A DNA stretch of 64,000 nucleotides from Pseudomonas sp. GM41(2012) (GTDB taxonomy: Bacteria; Pseudomonadota; Gammaproteobacteria; Pseudomonadales; Pseudomonadaceae), in contig NZ_AKJN02000008.1 in NCBI RefSeq assembly GCF_000282315.2, forward strand, positions 62,001 to 126,000, in the 5' to 3' direction. The position numbers and the translations under genes were made by a program. Shown here in pieces: positions 18,420 to 25,794 of the stretch; positions within the stretch are counted from its first letter, which is position 1; every line of letters begins with the position of its first letter. Under the pieces are notes generated by a model. It was not told the origin of the DNA and did not search any database. It saw nothing but the letters and a program-made list of their open reading frames with translations.

Positions 18420-19163
18420 ATGCGCTTTATGCAAAAACGCAATGTTTCTACCGTCTTAAGAGCGCTGCTCGATCAGCACGGGATCTCCCCCACGGAGCTT
18501 CACCGTCGCACCGGCGTGCCTCAATCCACTCTCTCGCGGATCCTCAGCGGGAAGATCGTCGATCCCTCGGATAAACATATCTCGAAGATTGCCGAGTACT
18601 TCGCCGTCAGCACCGACCAGTTGCGGGGCCGTGCGGATGTTGCGCCGGCAGCCAGCACCGGGCGCGATCAATTGCATTCGGAACTCAAGGACATAAGTCT
18701 GTGGGACGACGATACGCCCGTCGATGATGACGAGGTATCGGTCCCCTTTCTTCGCGAGGTTGAATTGGCTGCAGGATCAGGAAGGTTCGTCATCGAAGAG
18801 AGCGAGCGCTCTAGCCTGCGCTTCGGCAAGCGGAGTCTGCGCCACAACGGCGTGCAGTTCGACCAGGCAAAATGCGTGACGGTGCGCGGCAACAGTATGT
18901 TGCCGGTACTGCGCGACGGCGCCACCGTCGGCGTTAATGCCGGCAAGTGCGGGATCGGCGATATCGTGGATGGCGACCTTTATGCCATCAACCATAACGG
19001 CCAGCTGCGGGTGAAACAGCTTTATCGCCTGCCTACCGGGATACGCCTGCGCAGCTTCAATCGCGACGAACATCCGGACGAGGACTACACCTTCCAGGAA
19101 ATCCAGGAAGAGCAGATTGTCATCCTCGGTCACGTCTTCTGGTGGGGCATGTACGCCCGTTAA
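18420..19163 (+). CDS. Phage/tailocin repressor, LexA/CI type (PrtR-like)
   Basis: The 247-residue protein has an N-terminal Cro/CI helix-turn-helix (ELHRRTGVPQSTLSRILSG, residues 26-44) and a C-terminal S24 self-cleaving domain with Ser159 in RGNSM and Lys199 in LRVKQL. A likely Ala118-Gly119 cleavage site lies in ELAAGSGR. By analogy with PrtR and CI it represses the lysis/tail genes until RecA-dependent cleavage after DNA damage. The ATG at 18420 was chosen; 18429 and 18357 are alternatives. It lies next to an operator-covered promoter at 19282-19323. Confidence 0.85.
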   Translation: MRFMQKRNVSTVLRALLDQHGISPTELHRRTGVPQSTLSRILSGKIVDPSDKHISKIAEYFAVSTDQLRGRADVAPAASTGRDQLHSELKDISLWDDDTPVDDDEVSVPFLREVELAAGSGRFVIEESERSSLRFGKRSLRHNGVQFDQAKCVTVRGNSMLPVLRDGATVGVNAGKCGIGDIVDGDLYAINHNGQLRVKQLYRLPTGIRLRSFNRDEHPDEDYTFQEIQEEQIVILGHVFWWGMYAR

Positions 19164-19180
19164 CCTCACCGCTGTCAGAT

Positions 19181-19208
19181 AAAACCCGCCACCGTGTGGG
19201 TTTTTTTT
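19181..19208 (+). terminator. Repressor gene terminator
   Basis: AAAACCC and GGGTTTT flank a short loop, followed by a run of eight T, 18 bases after the repressor stop. Confidence 0.7.
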
Positions 19209-19281
19209 CGCCTGCCAAAAACCAGTAGCGCCTTTGTCTGCGGGGCTTTTATGCGTCTGTGCATTTTTAGCGCATAAATAA

Positions 19282-19323
19282 ATGCATCAATGCATTGACT
19301 GTATATGCATCCATGCATATTCT
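19282..19323 (+). promoter_or_regulatory. Promoter overlapped by two ATGCAT-N2-ATGCAT operators
   Basis: TTGACT (19295-19300) and TATTCT (19318-19323) are spaced by exactly 17 bases and point toward the lysis genes. ATGCATCAATGCAT (19282-19295) touches the -35, and ATGCATCCATGCAT (19305-19318) fills the spacer up to the -10. Two matched dyads 23 bases apart over one promoter is a classical repressor arrangement; the adjacent S24 repressor is the obvious ligand. Confidence 0.7.
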
Positions 19324-19555
19324 TTGTCTCAAGCCGCTCAACAAAGCAGCTCGAAGCAAAGCTCTTTAGTTCCACCACAAAGGCAGCGATGAACCGGCCT
19401 CAACGGTTCAGAGGGTTGGCAACTGACCCGGGTGTGCAGCGTAAAGCACCAGAAGCAGTTATCCGGCGGGCAGGGACCGCGGTCGGAAAAACAATATGAA
19501 TGGACCCGTACCGCGCCAGTAGCGCCGAAAGGTCAATGCGAAGGATCGCATTCTG

Positions 19556-19582
19556 AAAAGCCCGGTTAGCGCCGGGCTTTTT
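19556..19582 (+). terminator. Terminator-like hairpin upstream of the com-like gene
   Basis: AAAAGCCCGG-TTAG-CGCCGGGCTTTTT: a strong GC stem with T run, lying after the promoter at 19295 and before the first prophage gene. Confidence 0.7.
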
Positions 19583-19656
19583 GGAATGCCTACCTCGTCC
19601 GAGGTTTATCAACCTCAACTACAGAAAGGATTCGGCAGAAGCCAGGAGGCATCTCG

Positions 19657-19845
19657 ATGTTGAAAGATTGCAGATGTGGGCAGTGCAAAAGACTTCTCGC
19701 CCGAGTGGGTGAGTACACCGAGCTCCAGATCAAATGTTCCCGATGCGGGACGCTGAATCATGTGAAGGCAACGAGCCTCGAGCGATCGCCTGTGAGCGAT
19801 ATGAGCGCTGCCTCAGCAGCGCAAATAACTCAATTAACTCAATAG
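19657..19845 (+). CDS. Com-like zinc-binding phage protein
   Basis: The 62-residue protein has two cysteine pairs (CGQCKRLL and IKCSRCGTLNHV) with the spacing of phage Mu Com, a zinc-binding translational activator of the Mom DNA-modification gene. A strong AGGAGG ribosome site precedes the ATG. No Mom-like gene follows; the next gene is an exported protein. Function here is therefore unknown, perhaps translational control of a neighbouring prophage gene. Confidence 0.7.
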   Translation: MLKDCRCGQCKRLLARVGEYTELQIKCSRCGTLNHVKATSLERSPVSDMSAASAAQITQLTQ

Positions 19846-19852
19846 GTGAACC

Positions 19853-20434
19853 ATGAACGGTTTCAAGAAATATATTGCCCCGCTGTTGCTGTCCGCTGCT
19901 CTGCTCGGCGCTGGGGGCAACGCTGTTGCCGCCAACCTTTTGGTCAATGGCAGCTTTGAACTGCCAGGCTGCAGCGTTAGTTGCGTACTGGATACCACGC
20001 AGAAAGCCAACTTCATCACGGGTTGGACGACGTTTCTGTCCGGTGCCGAGTACTTCAATATGCCTGCCTCGATCGGCGGCTCTGTCGCCGCGGATGGCGT
20101 TGTAATTGTCGACTTGGCCAACAACGTTTATGGCAACGGCGGCGGCATTCAGCAGAACTTTGCCACCACGGTCGGCGCCAAATACCGATTGACCTTCAGT
20201 GCGGGTAATTCGCGCTATGCCAGTCGCTCCGGCGACGGTGTCATCCAGGTGAAAGTGGCGGGGCAAACCGCCACGTTCAACACCCCGTCCGCTAACGGTG
20301 GAACAGTCGAGTGGAACACCATCACGTACGACTTCACCGCCACCACGGCTCAAACGACGCTGGCCTTCTCCAACGAGCAGAACCCGTACGCCAATTTTGC
20401 CTTCATCGACAACGTAATCGTTGAGCCTATTTAA
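19853..20434 (+). CDS. Exported DUF642-like protein in the prophage remnant
   Basis: The 193-residue protein begins with a clear Sec signal peptide (KKYIAPLLLSAALLGAGGNA, cleavage near AVA-AN). The mature part starts NLLVNGSFELPG and contains GAKYRLTFSAGNS and FAFIDNVIVEPI. This is the jelly-roll pattern of DUF642 / choice-of-anchor-C proteins, often carbohydrate-binding. It lies only seven bases after the com-like gene and before the holin, in the slot where phages carry a cargo or modification gene. The host-side role is unknown; I infer cargo (a lysogenic-conversion or 'moron' gene). Confidence 0.65.
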   Translation: MNGFKKYIAPLLLSAALLGAGGNAVAANLLVNGSFELPGCSVSCVLDTTQKANFITGWTTFLSGAEYFNMPASIGGSVAADGVVIVDLANNVYGNGGGIQQNFATTVGAKYRLTFSAGNSRYASRSGDGVIQVKVAGQTATFNTPSANGGTVEWNTITYDFTATTAQTTLAFSNEQNPYANFAFIDNVIVEPI

Positions 20435-20563
20435 AACCTGGTCGCCTGCCATCCACAGGACTGGCAGTCGTTTCTCTGCACTTGAGCGACGACTGCTGAT
20501 CACCAAGGCTGCATTCGAAACACACCATCCAATTACTCATTAATCACCCCCAGGAGGCGTGAC

Positions 20564-20911
20564 ATGACAAACGAGCAACAAGCGTTGCTGGACATGCCGA
20601 TCTGGCTGGTCATCGTTCTCGCCCTGGTGGGTGGGGTTTCCGGCGAAATGTGGCGCGCCGACAAGGAGGGCGCCCGCGGCTGGTCATTGCTGCGGCGCCT
20701 GGCCTTGCGATCCGGGGCCTGCATGGTCTGCGGGGTCTCGGCCATCATGCTGCTGTATGCCGCCGGCGTGTCGATCTGGACGGCTTGCGCGTTCGGTTGC
20801 CTGACGGCGATGGCCGGGGCAGACGTTGCCATTGGCCTTTATGAGCGCTGGGCAGCCAAGCGGATTGGCGTTTGCGAAGTGCCGCCGCGAGATTCTCGCC
20901 AGGATCACTGA
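20564..20911 (+). CDS. Phage holin
   Basis: The 115-residue protein has three hydrophobic segments (about residues 11-25, 46-68 and 70-88) and short charged ends (MTNEQQALLDMPIWL; C-terminal PRDSRQDH). This layout and sequence fit the LydA-type holins found in Pseudomonas tailocin and prophage lysis cassettes. A strong AGGAGG ribosome site lies before the ATG. Holin plus endolysin and spanins downstream make a complete lysis set. Confidence 0.75.
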   Translation: MTNEQQALLDMPIWLVIVLALVGGVSGEMWRADKEGARGWSLLRRLALRSGACMVCGVSAIMLLYAAGVSIWTACAFGCLTAMAGADVAIGLYERWAAKRIGVCEVPPRDSRQDH

Positions 20912-21041
20912 ACACAAAGCCCAATGGAATGGCGAGCAGCGGTGCCGACCGGCATCCGACCCGCAAGGACGCGGGTTTTCCAAGGCCAGTACCTTTCACT
21001 CAATCCCGCCAACAAGGGGGGGTATTGCTTGGTGAAAAACC

Positions 21042-21485
21042 ATGAAGATCACCCCCCTAATTTCCCAACTGTGTGATCACTGCCCAACCCTCGCCGGTCG
21101 CGTGGCTGCCGGCATCGACCTCGAAACGCTGCAAGTCAGTACCCCGAGGGTTGTTGACGAAGGTCGCAGTGTTGACCCAGGTCGAATGGCTGGTAATTGG
21201 CAAGTTGATATATTGAAGTCACACACACATGAACTAAAAAGCGACATGTTGGGTGTTCCCTCAGGTGCAGGGTCAGTCGCTCCCGATGCTCTATTCAATC
21301 AAGGTCCGAGCAGTCTTGGTTTTACCGAAGTAACCGAAGTAACCGAAGTAACCGAGGATACCGAGGATACCGAAGTTACCGAAGTAGCCGAAGTTGCAGG
21401 AGTTACAGGAGTTACAGGAGTTACAGGAGGTATAGAAACGCGTCCACGAAATGTTGCCTACCCAGGCAGAATAAAACTCATCTGA
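21042..21485 (+). pseudogene. Chimeric tail gene: tail-terminator-like start fused to tail-fibre C-terminus
   Basis: Residues 1-35 (MKITPLISQLCDHCPTLAGR onward) resemble the start of a phage tail-terminator-like protein. From about residue 37 the sequence matches the distal collar region of tail fibres (DEGRSVDPGRMAGNWQVD, then SHTHEL) and ends in the fibre-type ETRPRNVAYPGRIKLI. The join is near 21135-21155. The simplest reading is one large deletion that removed most tail genes and kept the reading frame. A 9-base tandem repeat encodes residues 95-130. The product, if made, is unlikely to work as a fibre. Confidence 0.65.
21324..21431 (+). repeat. Twelve-unit 9-bp tandem repeat in the tail-fibre remnant
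   Basis: Twelve in-register 9-base units run ACCGAAGTA x3, ACCGAGGAT x2, ACCGAAGTT, ACCGAAGTA, GCCGAAGTT, GCAGGAGTT, ACAGGAGTT x2, ACAGGAGGT. They encode Thr-Glu-Val type triplets that grade into Thr-Gly-Val. Unit length is a multiple of three, so copy changes keep the frame. Confidence 0.95.
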
Positions 21486-21542
21486 AATTAACGCTGGTCT
21501 GCGTTTTTAATGGATGCTCAAGATTTTTCAATAGAGGTGTTT

Positions 21543-22115
21543 ATGGTTTATTACTATTTTTCTGAAACAACGCAGGAATTGTTCGGTCCGGTGGAGTTGC
21601 CGGTGATCCCCGGTATGGGCGTTGTCCTGCCAGGCAATGCGATAGAGTTGCCGGAAGCATTGCCGGTCGCCGAAACGGGCTATGTCTGGGTCTGGCGTAA
21701 CGGTGCCGCTTCGCAACTGATCGATTTGCGCAACCGCGAGGCGTATCGCAAAGACACAGGTGGCGTTGAAATCTGGTTCGAGTTGGGCCCGTTGCCTGAC
21801 TATCTGACCTTCAAGCCTCGTCCCGGCGAATATTATGTTTGGCTGAATGATGACTGGGTGCTGGACTTGGCTGCCGAACTAACAGGCAAAACCGCTCAAG
21901 CCAATGCCCAGCGAGACAGTCGTCTGTTTCAGATTGTTATTCGCGTCGCGCCGCTGCAATACGCTTATGAACTAGGTGAGGCCACCAGTGTTCAACTGGC
22001 CACTCTGCAAGAGTGGAAACGCTATACGCTCAAGTTGATGGACATTGAACAGCAACCGGACTTCCCGATGATCATTGACTGGCCGGCTTCACCTGTCAGT
22101 GGCGTAACCGTATAA
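21543..22115 (+). CDS. Tail fibre assembly protein
   Basis: The 190-residue protein starts MVYYYFSETTQELFGPVELP and has the RPGEYYVWLNDDWVLD segment typical of caudoviral tail-fibre assembly chaperones, with an acidic N-terminal half and a C-terminal helical domain (LQEWKRYTLKLMDIEQQPDF). Such proteins are needed to fold or attach the fibre and always sit directly after a fibre gene, as here. I chose ATG 21543 over the in-frame 21510 because it gives the family start. Confidence 0.75.
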   Translation: MVYYYFSETTQELFGPVELPVIPGMGVVLPGNAIELPEALPVAETGYVWVWRNGAASQLIDLRNREAYRKDTGGVEIWFELGPLPDYLTFKPRPGEYYVWLNDDWVLDLAAELTGKTAQANAQRDSRLFQIVIRVAPLQYAYELGEATSVQLATLQEWKRYTLKLMDIEQQPDFPMIIDWPASPVSGVTV

Positions 22116-22200
22116 ACCCTGGAGCTTATTGATAACTGGAAGTGCAGTCGTGTGTTACCAGCACACGGCTGCCTGCAAAATACCAACGGAAGGATATACC

Positions 22201-22516
22201 GTGGACTATCCCAATAGTGTCCCCAGCGCCGGTTTGGTGGACGTCAAGTTTGTCGATGAAAACCCGATCACGGGGACTCCAGGTTCTTCGCTCGTGGCCA
22301 CCATGTGGGCGGCGACGGGGCGATGGTCATCCTGGTCGGGGGACCGGTACCAAACAGGGCTGCCGCCTGAAAGCCCGGAATTTTTCCGATCAGGTACAGG
22401 CGGGATTGGCCGCAAGAGTCGTTCTTTCCTTTCAGCGAGCATCGACCCAGTGCGCCACTTTGGCTGGCTGGATATCTTTGGCACGAACCAGACACTCGTC
22501 AGGGCCTGGGGGCTAT
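22201..22516 (+). pseudogene. Tail-fibre N-terminal fragment, decayed
   Basis: After a GGAAGGATATACC ribosome site, a GTG at 22201 starts VDYPNSVPSAGLVDVKFVDE followed by NPITGTPGSSLVATMW, the usual first segment of Pseudomonas tail fibres. The rest of the fibre is missing: after about 36 residues the frame runs through unrelated-looking sequence and then into the endolysin in another frame. Fibre-like or fold-like residues also appear in the other forward frame near 22380-22500, so at least one indel or deletion is likely. Confidence 0.55.
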
Positions 22517-23080
22517 ATGACAGTTACGCAGCAACAACTACAGATCGTTATGCCCAACGCCCGCTCCCAAGCGGGCGTTTTCATTTCCGCCCTGAACACA
22601 GCCATGTCTCACCGCAACATCAACACCCCAAAACGTATCGCCGCCTTCCTCGCGCAAGTCGGTCACGAATCGGGGCAGTTGCAATACGTGCTTGAGTTAG
22701 GGGGCGCTCAATACTTGAGCAAGTACGACACTGGCGCACTGGCTGTCCGCCTTGGCAATACGCCAGAGCCAGACGGCGACGGTCAAAAGTACCGCGGCCG
22801 AGGCCTGATTCAGATCACAGGACGCGACAATTATCGTCAGTGCAGTCTCGGACTCTTCGGTGATGATCGTTTACTGTTTTTGCCTGAACTACTGGAAAAA
22901 CCCCAATGGGCCGCCGAATCAGCCGCCTGGTTCTGGGAGCAAAATGGCTTCAATGAACTGGCCGACCGCGACCAGTTCAACAGCATCACCCGTCGCATCA
23001 ACGGCGGCCTGAACGGTTTGCAGGATCGCTTGCAACTCTGGGCGCGGGCGAGGGCGGTGTTATGCCAGCCTTCGGTTTGA
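22517..23080 (+). CDS. Phage endolysin, glycoside hydrolase family 19 type
   Basis: This 187-residue chitinase-like endolysin would cleave peptidoglycan glycan strands. Visible family features are INTPKRIAAFLAQVGHESGQ with the catalytic Glu, GDGQKYRGRGLIQITGRDNY, and FNSITRRINGGLNG. It has no signal peptide, so release should depend on the holin upstream. I chose ATG 22517 (MTVTQQQLQIVMPNA); the open frame extends further 5' only through fibre debris. The spanin gene starts inside its last codons. Confidence 0.85.
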   Translation: MTVTQQQLQIVMPNARSQAGVFISALNTAMSHRNINTPKRIAAFLAQVGHESGQLQYVLELGGAQYLSKYDTGALAVRLGNTPEPDGDGQKYRGRGLIQITGRDNYRQCSLGLFGDDRLLFLPELLEKPQWAAESAAWFWEQNGFNELADRDQFNSITRRINGGLNGLQDRLQLWARARAVLCQPSV

Positions 23081-23598
23081 TCCCGATGTCTTACCGCGTC
23101 ATTGGCATTGTTGTGTTTCTAACTGTGTTGGCCGGCGGATCGGCGGCGCTGGCCTGGCACTTTCAGGATTGGCGTTATGGCCGGCAACTGGCGGAACAGG
23201 CCACGCTGCACGCCGAGGCGCTGAATCAGCAGACTCTGGCAGCCGCAATGCAGCAACAGACCGAGCAGGGCAAGCGTCTAGCACTGGAGCGGCATCTTTC
23301 GACCAGCGAACAAACCCATTACCGAGCGCTTAGCGATGCCCAACGTGATCAAGGTCGCCTGCGCGATCGTCTTGCCACTGCTGATGTGCGCTTGTCAGTC
23401 CTCCTTGATGCCCATGACGCGGCCTCTGTCTGTGCAATGCCAACCGCCTCCGGAGCCTGCCGCGTGGATCATGGAACCGCGTGCGCCCGACTTGACCCTG
23501 CGCATGCTCAGCGAATTATCGCCATCACCGACGGCGGGGACCGCGGACTGATTGCCTTGCAGGCCTGTCAGGCTTATATCAGAGCCCTTGCTCGCTAA
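23062..23598 (+). CDS. Rz-like inner-membrane spanin subunit
   Basis: The 178-residue protein has one N-terminal membrane helix (VIGIVVFLTVLAGGSAALAW) and a periplasmic, glutamine- and alanine-rich coiled coil (EQATLHAEALNQQTLAAAMQ), the architecture of Rz. Spanins fuse inner and outer membrane in the last step of lysis. The start at 23062 overlaps the endolysin end and has AGGGCGG upstream; an ATG at 23086 (MSYRVIG) is possible. A second gene, Rz1, is nested in the +1 frame. Confidence 0.75.
   Translation: MPAFGLIPMSYRVIGIVVFLTVLAGGSAALAWHFQDWRYGRQLAEQATLHAEALNQQTLAAAMQQQTEQGKRLALERHLSTSEQTHYRALSDAQRDQGRLRDRLATADVRLSVLLDAHDAASVCAMPTASGACRVDHGTACARLDPAHAQRIIAITDGGDRGLIALQACQAYIRALAR
23336..23551 (+). 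CDS. Rz1-like outer-membrane spanin lipoprotein, nested in Rz
   Basis: This 71-residue open frame lies entirely inside the Rz gene in the +1 frame. It has a short signal peptide (VIKVACAIVLPLLMCAC) with lipobox cysteine at position 20 or 18, then a proline-rich short mature part (QCQPPPEPAAWIMEPRAP). Size, lipobox, proline content and nesting are all those of lambda Rz1. It would complete the spanin pair. Confidence 0.75.
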   Translation: MPNVIKVACAIVLPLLMCACQSSLMPMTRPLSVQCQPPPEPAAWIMEPRAPDLTLRMLSELSPSPTAGTAD

Positions 23599-23672
23599 CA
23601 TTTTGATCAATCCTGCGCCTTGCAAGCGCGTTACGCTCGTGTACGGTAGTTCTCATTCCGCTTGCTCAGGAG

Positions 23673-24179
23673 ATGACCGTGAAAGAAATCACCCAACTGG
23701 CCGCTGAACTTGGCAGGCGCATGCAGGTTCTCAATGCCCACGTCACCGCCGCAGAGTCTTGCACCGGCGGCGGGATCAGCGAGGCGATCACCCGGGTTCC
23801 GGGGAGTTCGGCATGGTTCGAGGCTGGTTACGTGACGTACTCCAACCGTCAAAAAATCTTGCAACTGAATGTGCCCGAGGCGTTGTTCGAGACGGTGGGA
23901 GCGGTGAGTCGCGAGGTGGTCGAGGCCATGGTCCGCGGCGCGCAGGAGAAAAGTCATGCGCATTTTGCCGTCGCGGTCAGCGGTGTGGCGGGGCCGGACG
24001 GCGGTTCCGCGAGCAAGCCGGTTGGCACCGTCTGGCTAGCCTGGGGCGTCGGGGAGGCGGTGTTCAGCGAGGTCCAGCACTTCCCCGGAAACCGCGACGA
24101 GGTCCGCCGACAAACGGTCAAGGCCGCGCTAGAGGGGCTGCTGCGCCATGCCACTGGAGAAATCTCAAATCAGGGGTAG
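23673..24179 (+). CDS. pncC: CinA-family nicotinamide-nucleotide amidohydrolase
   Basis: The protein is the stand-alone C-terminal CinA domain (168 residues), which hydrolyses NMN to nicotinate mononucleotide. Diagnostic segments are VTAAESCTGGGISEAITRVP and VAVSGVAGPDGGSASKPVGT. The ATG has a CAGGAG ribosome site. It lies just before recA, as in most pseudomonads, where it is often labelled cinA. It marks the right boundary of the prophage remnant. Confidence 0.92.
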   Translation: MTVKEITQLAAELGRRMQVLNAHVTAAESCTGGGISEAITRVPGSSAWFEAGYVTYSNRQKILQLNVPEALFETVGAVSREVVEAMVRGAQEKSHAHFAVAVSGVAGPDGGSASKPVGTVWLAWGVGEAVFSEVQHFPGNRDEVRRQTVKAALEGLLRHATGEISNQG

Positions 24180-24206
24180 GCGATCCTGAAACGCTGTGGA
24201 ATAATA

Positions 24207-24222
24207 CTGGCTACTTATACAG
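24207..24222 (+). promoter_or_regulatory. LexA box of recA
   Basis: CTGGCTACTTATACAG fits the CTG-N10-CAG LexA dyad with an AT-rich core. It ends 40 bases before the recA start. Confidence 0.85.
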
Positions 24223-24262
24223 GTGTTGGCCGTCAGGCCTTATTGATTACGTGAGGACTTTA

Positions 24263-25315
24263 ATGGACGACAACAAGAAGAAAGCCTTGGCTGCGGCCCT
24301 GGGTCAGATCGAACGTCAATTCGGCAAGGGTGCCGTAATGCGTATGGGCGATCAGGACCGTCAGGCGATCCCGGCTATCTCCACTGGCTCTCTGGGTCTG
24401 GACATCGCGCTCGGCATTGGCGGTCTGCCAAAAGGTCGTATCGTTGAAATCTACGGTCCTGAATCCTCCGGTAAAACCACGCTGACACTGTCGGTGATCG
24501 CCCAGGCTCAAAAAGCCGGCGCGACCTGCGCATTCGTCGATGCTGAACACGCCCTTGACCCTGAATACGCCGGCAAACTGGGCGTCAACGTCGACGACCT
24601 GCTGGTTTCGCAGCCGGACACCGGCGAGCAAGCCCTGGAAATCACCGACATGCTGGTGCGTTCCAACGCCGTTGACGTGATCATCGTCGACTCCGTGGCG
24701 GCTCTGGTTCCAAAGGCTGAAATCGAAGGCGAAATGGGTGACATGCACGTGGGCCTGCAAGCCCGCCTGATGTCCCAGGCGCTGCGTAAAATCACCGGTA
24801 ACATCAAGAACGCCAACTGCCTGGTTATCTTCATCAACCAGATCCGTATGAAAATCGGTGTGATGTTCGGCAGCCCGGAAACCACCACCGGTGGTAACGC
24901 GCTGAAGTTCTACGCTTCGGTTCGTCTGGACATCCGCCGTACTGGCGCGGTGAAAGAAGGTGACGAAGTCGTCGGTAGCGAAACCCGCGTCAAAGTCGTT
25001 AAGAACAAGGTGGCTTCGCCGTTCCGTCAGGCTGAATTCCAGATTCTTTACGGCAAGGGCATCTACCTCAACGGTGAGATGATCGACCTGGGCGTGCTGC
25101 ACGGTTTCGTTGAGAAGTCCGGCGCCTGGTATGCCTATGAAGGCACCAAGATCGGTCAGGGCAAGGCTAACTCGGCCAAGTTCCTGGCAGACAATCCGGA
25201 AATCGCCGCCAAGCTCGAGAAGCAACTGCGCGACAAGTTGCTGACTCCAGCGCCGGACGTTAAAGCATCGCCAGTCAAAGAGACTGCTGATGACCTGGCT
25301 GACGCTGATATCTGA
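24263..25315 (+). CDS. recA: Recombinase A
   Basis: RecA forms filaments on single-stranded DNA for homologous recombination and triggers LexA and phage-repressor self-cleavage. The 350-residue protein shows Walker A GPESSGKTTLTL, MAW-like segments and NQIRMKIGVMFGSPETTTGG. The start MDDNKKKALAAALGQIERQF has GTGAGGA upstream; the long in-frame extension back through cinA is spurious. recX follows after eight bases. Confidence 0.98.
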   Translation: MDDNKKKALAAALGQIERQFGKGAVMRMGDQDRQAIPAISTGSLGLDIALGIGGLPKGRIVEIYGPESSGKTTLTLSVIAQAQKAGATCAFVDAEHALDPEYAGKLGVNVDDLLVSQPDTGEQALEITDMLVRSNAVDVIIVDSVAALVPKAEIEGEMGDMHVGLQARLMSQALRKITGNIKNANCLVIFINQIRMKIGVMFGSPETTTGGNALKFYASVRLDIRRTGAVKEGDEVVGSETRVKVVKNKVASPFRQAEFQILYGKGIYLNGEMIDLGVLHGFVEKSGAWYAYEGTKIGQGKANSAKFLADNPEIAAKLEKQLRDKLLTPAPDVKASPVKETADDLADADI

Positions 25316-25323
25316 TTGATCCG

Positions 25324-25791
25324 ATGACCGCCGTACTCGATACACTCGTCGCGGTGCGGCGAACCGCAATGGACCTGCTCGCGCGACGCGAGCACGGTCG
25401 AGTCGAGTTGACGCGTAAACTGCGTCAACGCGGCGCCCTCCCTGAAATGATCGACACGGCACTCGACCGCTTGACGGAAGAAGGCCTGCTGTCCGAGTCC
25501 CGCTACCTCGAAAGCTTTGTTTCCTACCGTTCCCGTTCCGGTTACGGCCCTTTGCGTATTCGCGAAGAGTTGAGCCAGCGCGGCCTGCAACGTAGCGACA
25601 TCGAACTCGCTTTACGCGAGAGCGGTATCAACTGGCAGGAACAACTGGAAGACACCTGGCGGCGAAAGTTTTCCGGGCATTTACCGATAGACGCCCGGGA
25701 ACGTGCCAAACAAGGCAGGTTCCTGAGTTATCGGGGATATTCCATGGAAATGATCAGCCGCTTGTTCAGCGGCCGAGGGATGGACGATTGA
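25324..25791 (+). CDS. recX: Regulatory protein RecX
   Basis: RecX binds RecA filaments and restrains their activity. The 155-residue, basic, helix-rich protein has the three-helix repeats of the family (ARREHGRVELTRKLRQRGAL; YGPLRIREELSQRGL; FLSYRGYSMEMISRLF). It starts eight bases after recA and shares its transcript and SOS control. Confidence 0.94.
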   Translation: MTAVLDTLVAVRRTAMDLLARREHGRVELTRKLRQRGALPEMIDTALDRLTEEGLLSESRYLESFVSYRSRSGYGPLRIREELSQRGLQRSDIELALRESGINWQEQLEDTWRRKFSGHLPIDARERAKQGRFLSYRGYSMEMISRLFSGRGMDD

Positions 25792-25794
25792 CTG

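Larger units (their letters stand above)
19164..19656. other. Prophage control region with no gene
   Basis: This 493-bp gap contains the repressor terminator, the operator/promoter block at 19282-19323, then about 230 bp of leader with no convincing open frame, ending in another intrinsic-terminator-like hairpin at 19556-19582. A terminator between promoter and first gene suggests either a small leader RNA or antitermination. Confidence 0.6.

Noticed and set aside
21324..21431. Possible CRISPR-like array
   Set aside because: Units are 9 bp, contiguous and coding in frame; there are no spacers.
23759..24262. In-frame N-terminal extension of recA through cinA
   Set aside because: The family start and ribosome site are at 24263, and the upstream part is cinA in another frame.
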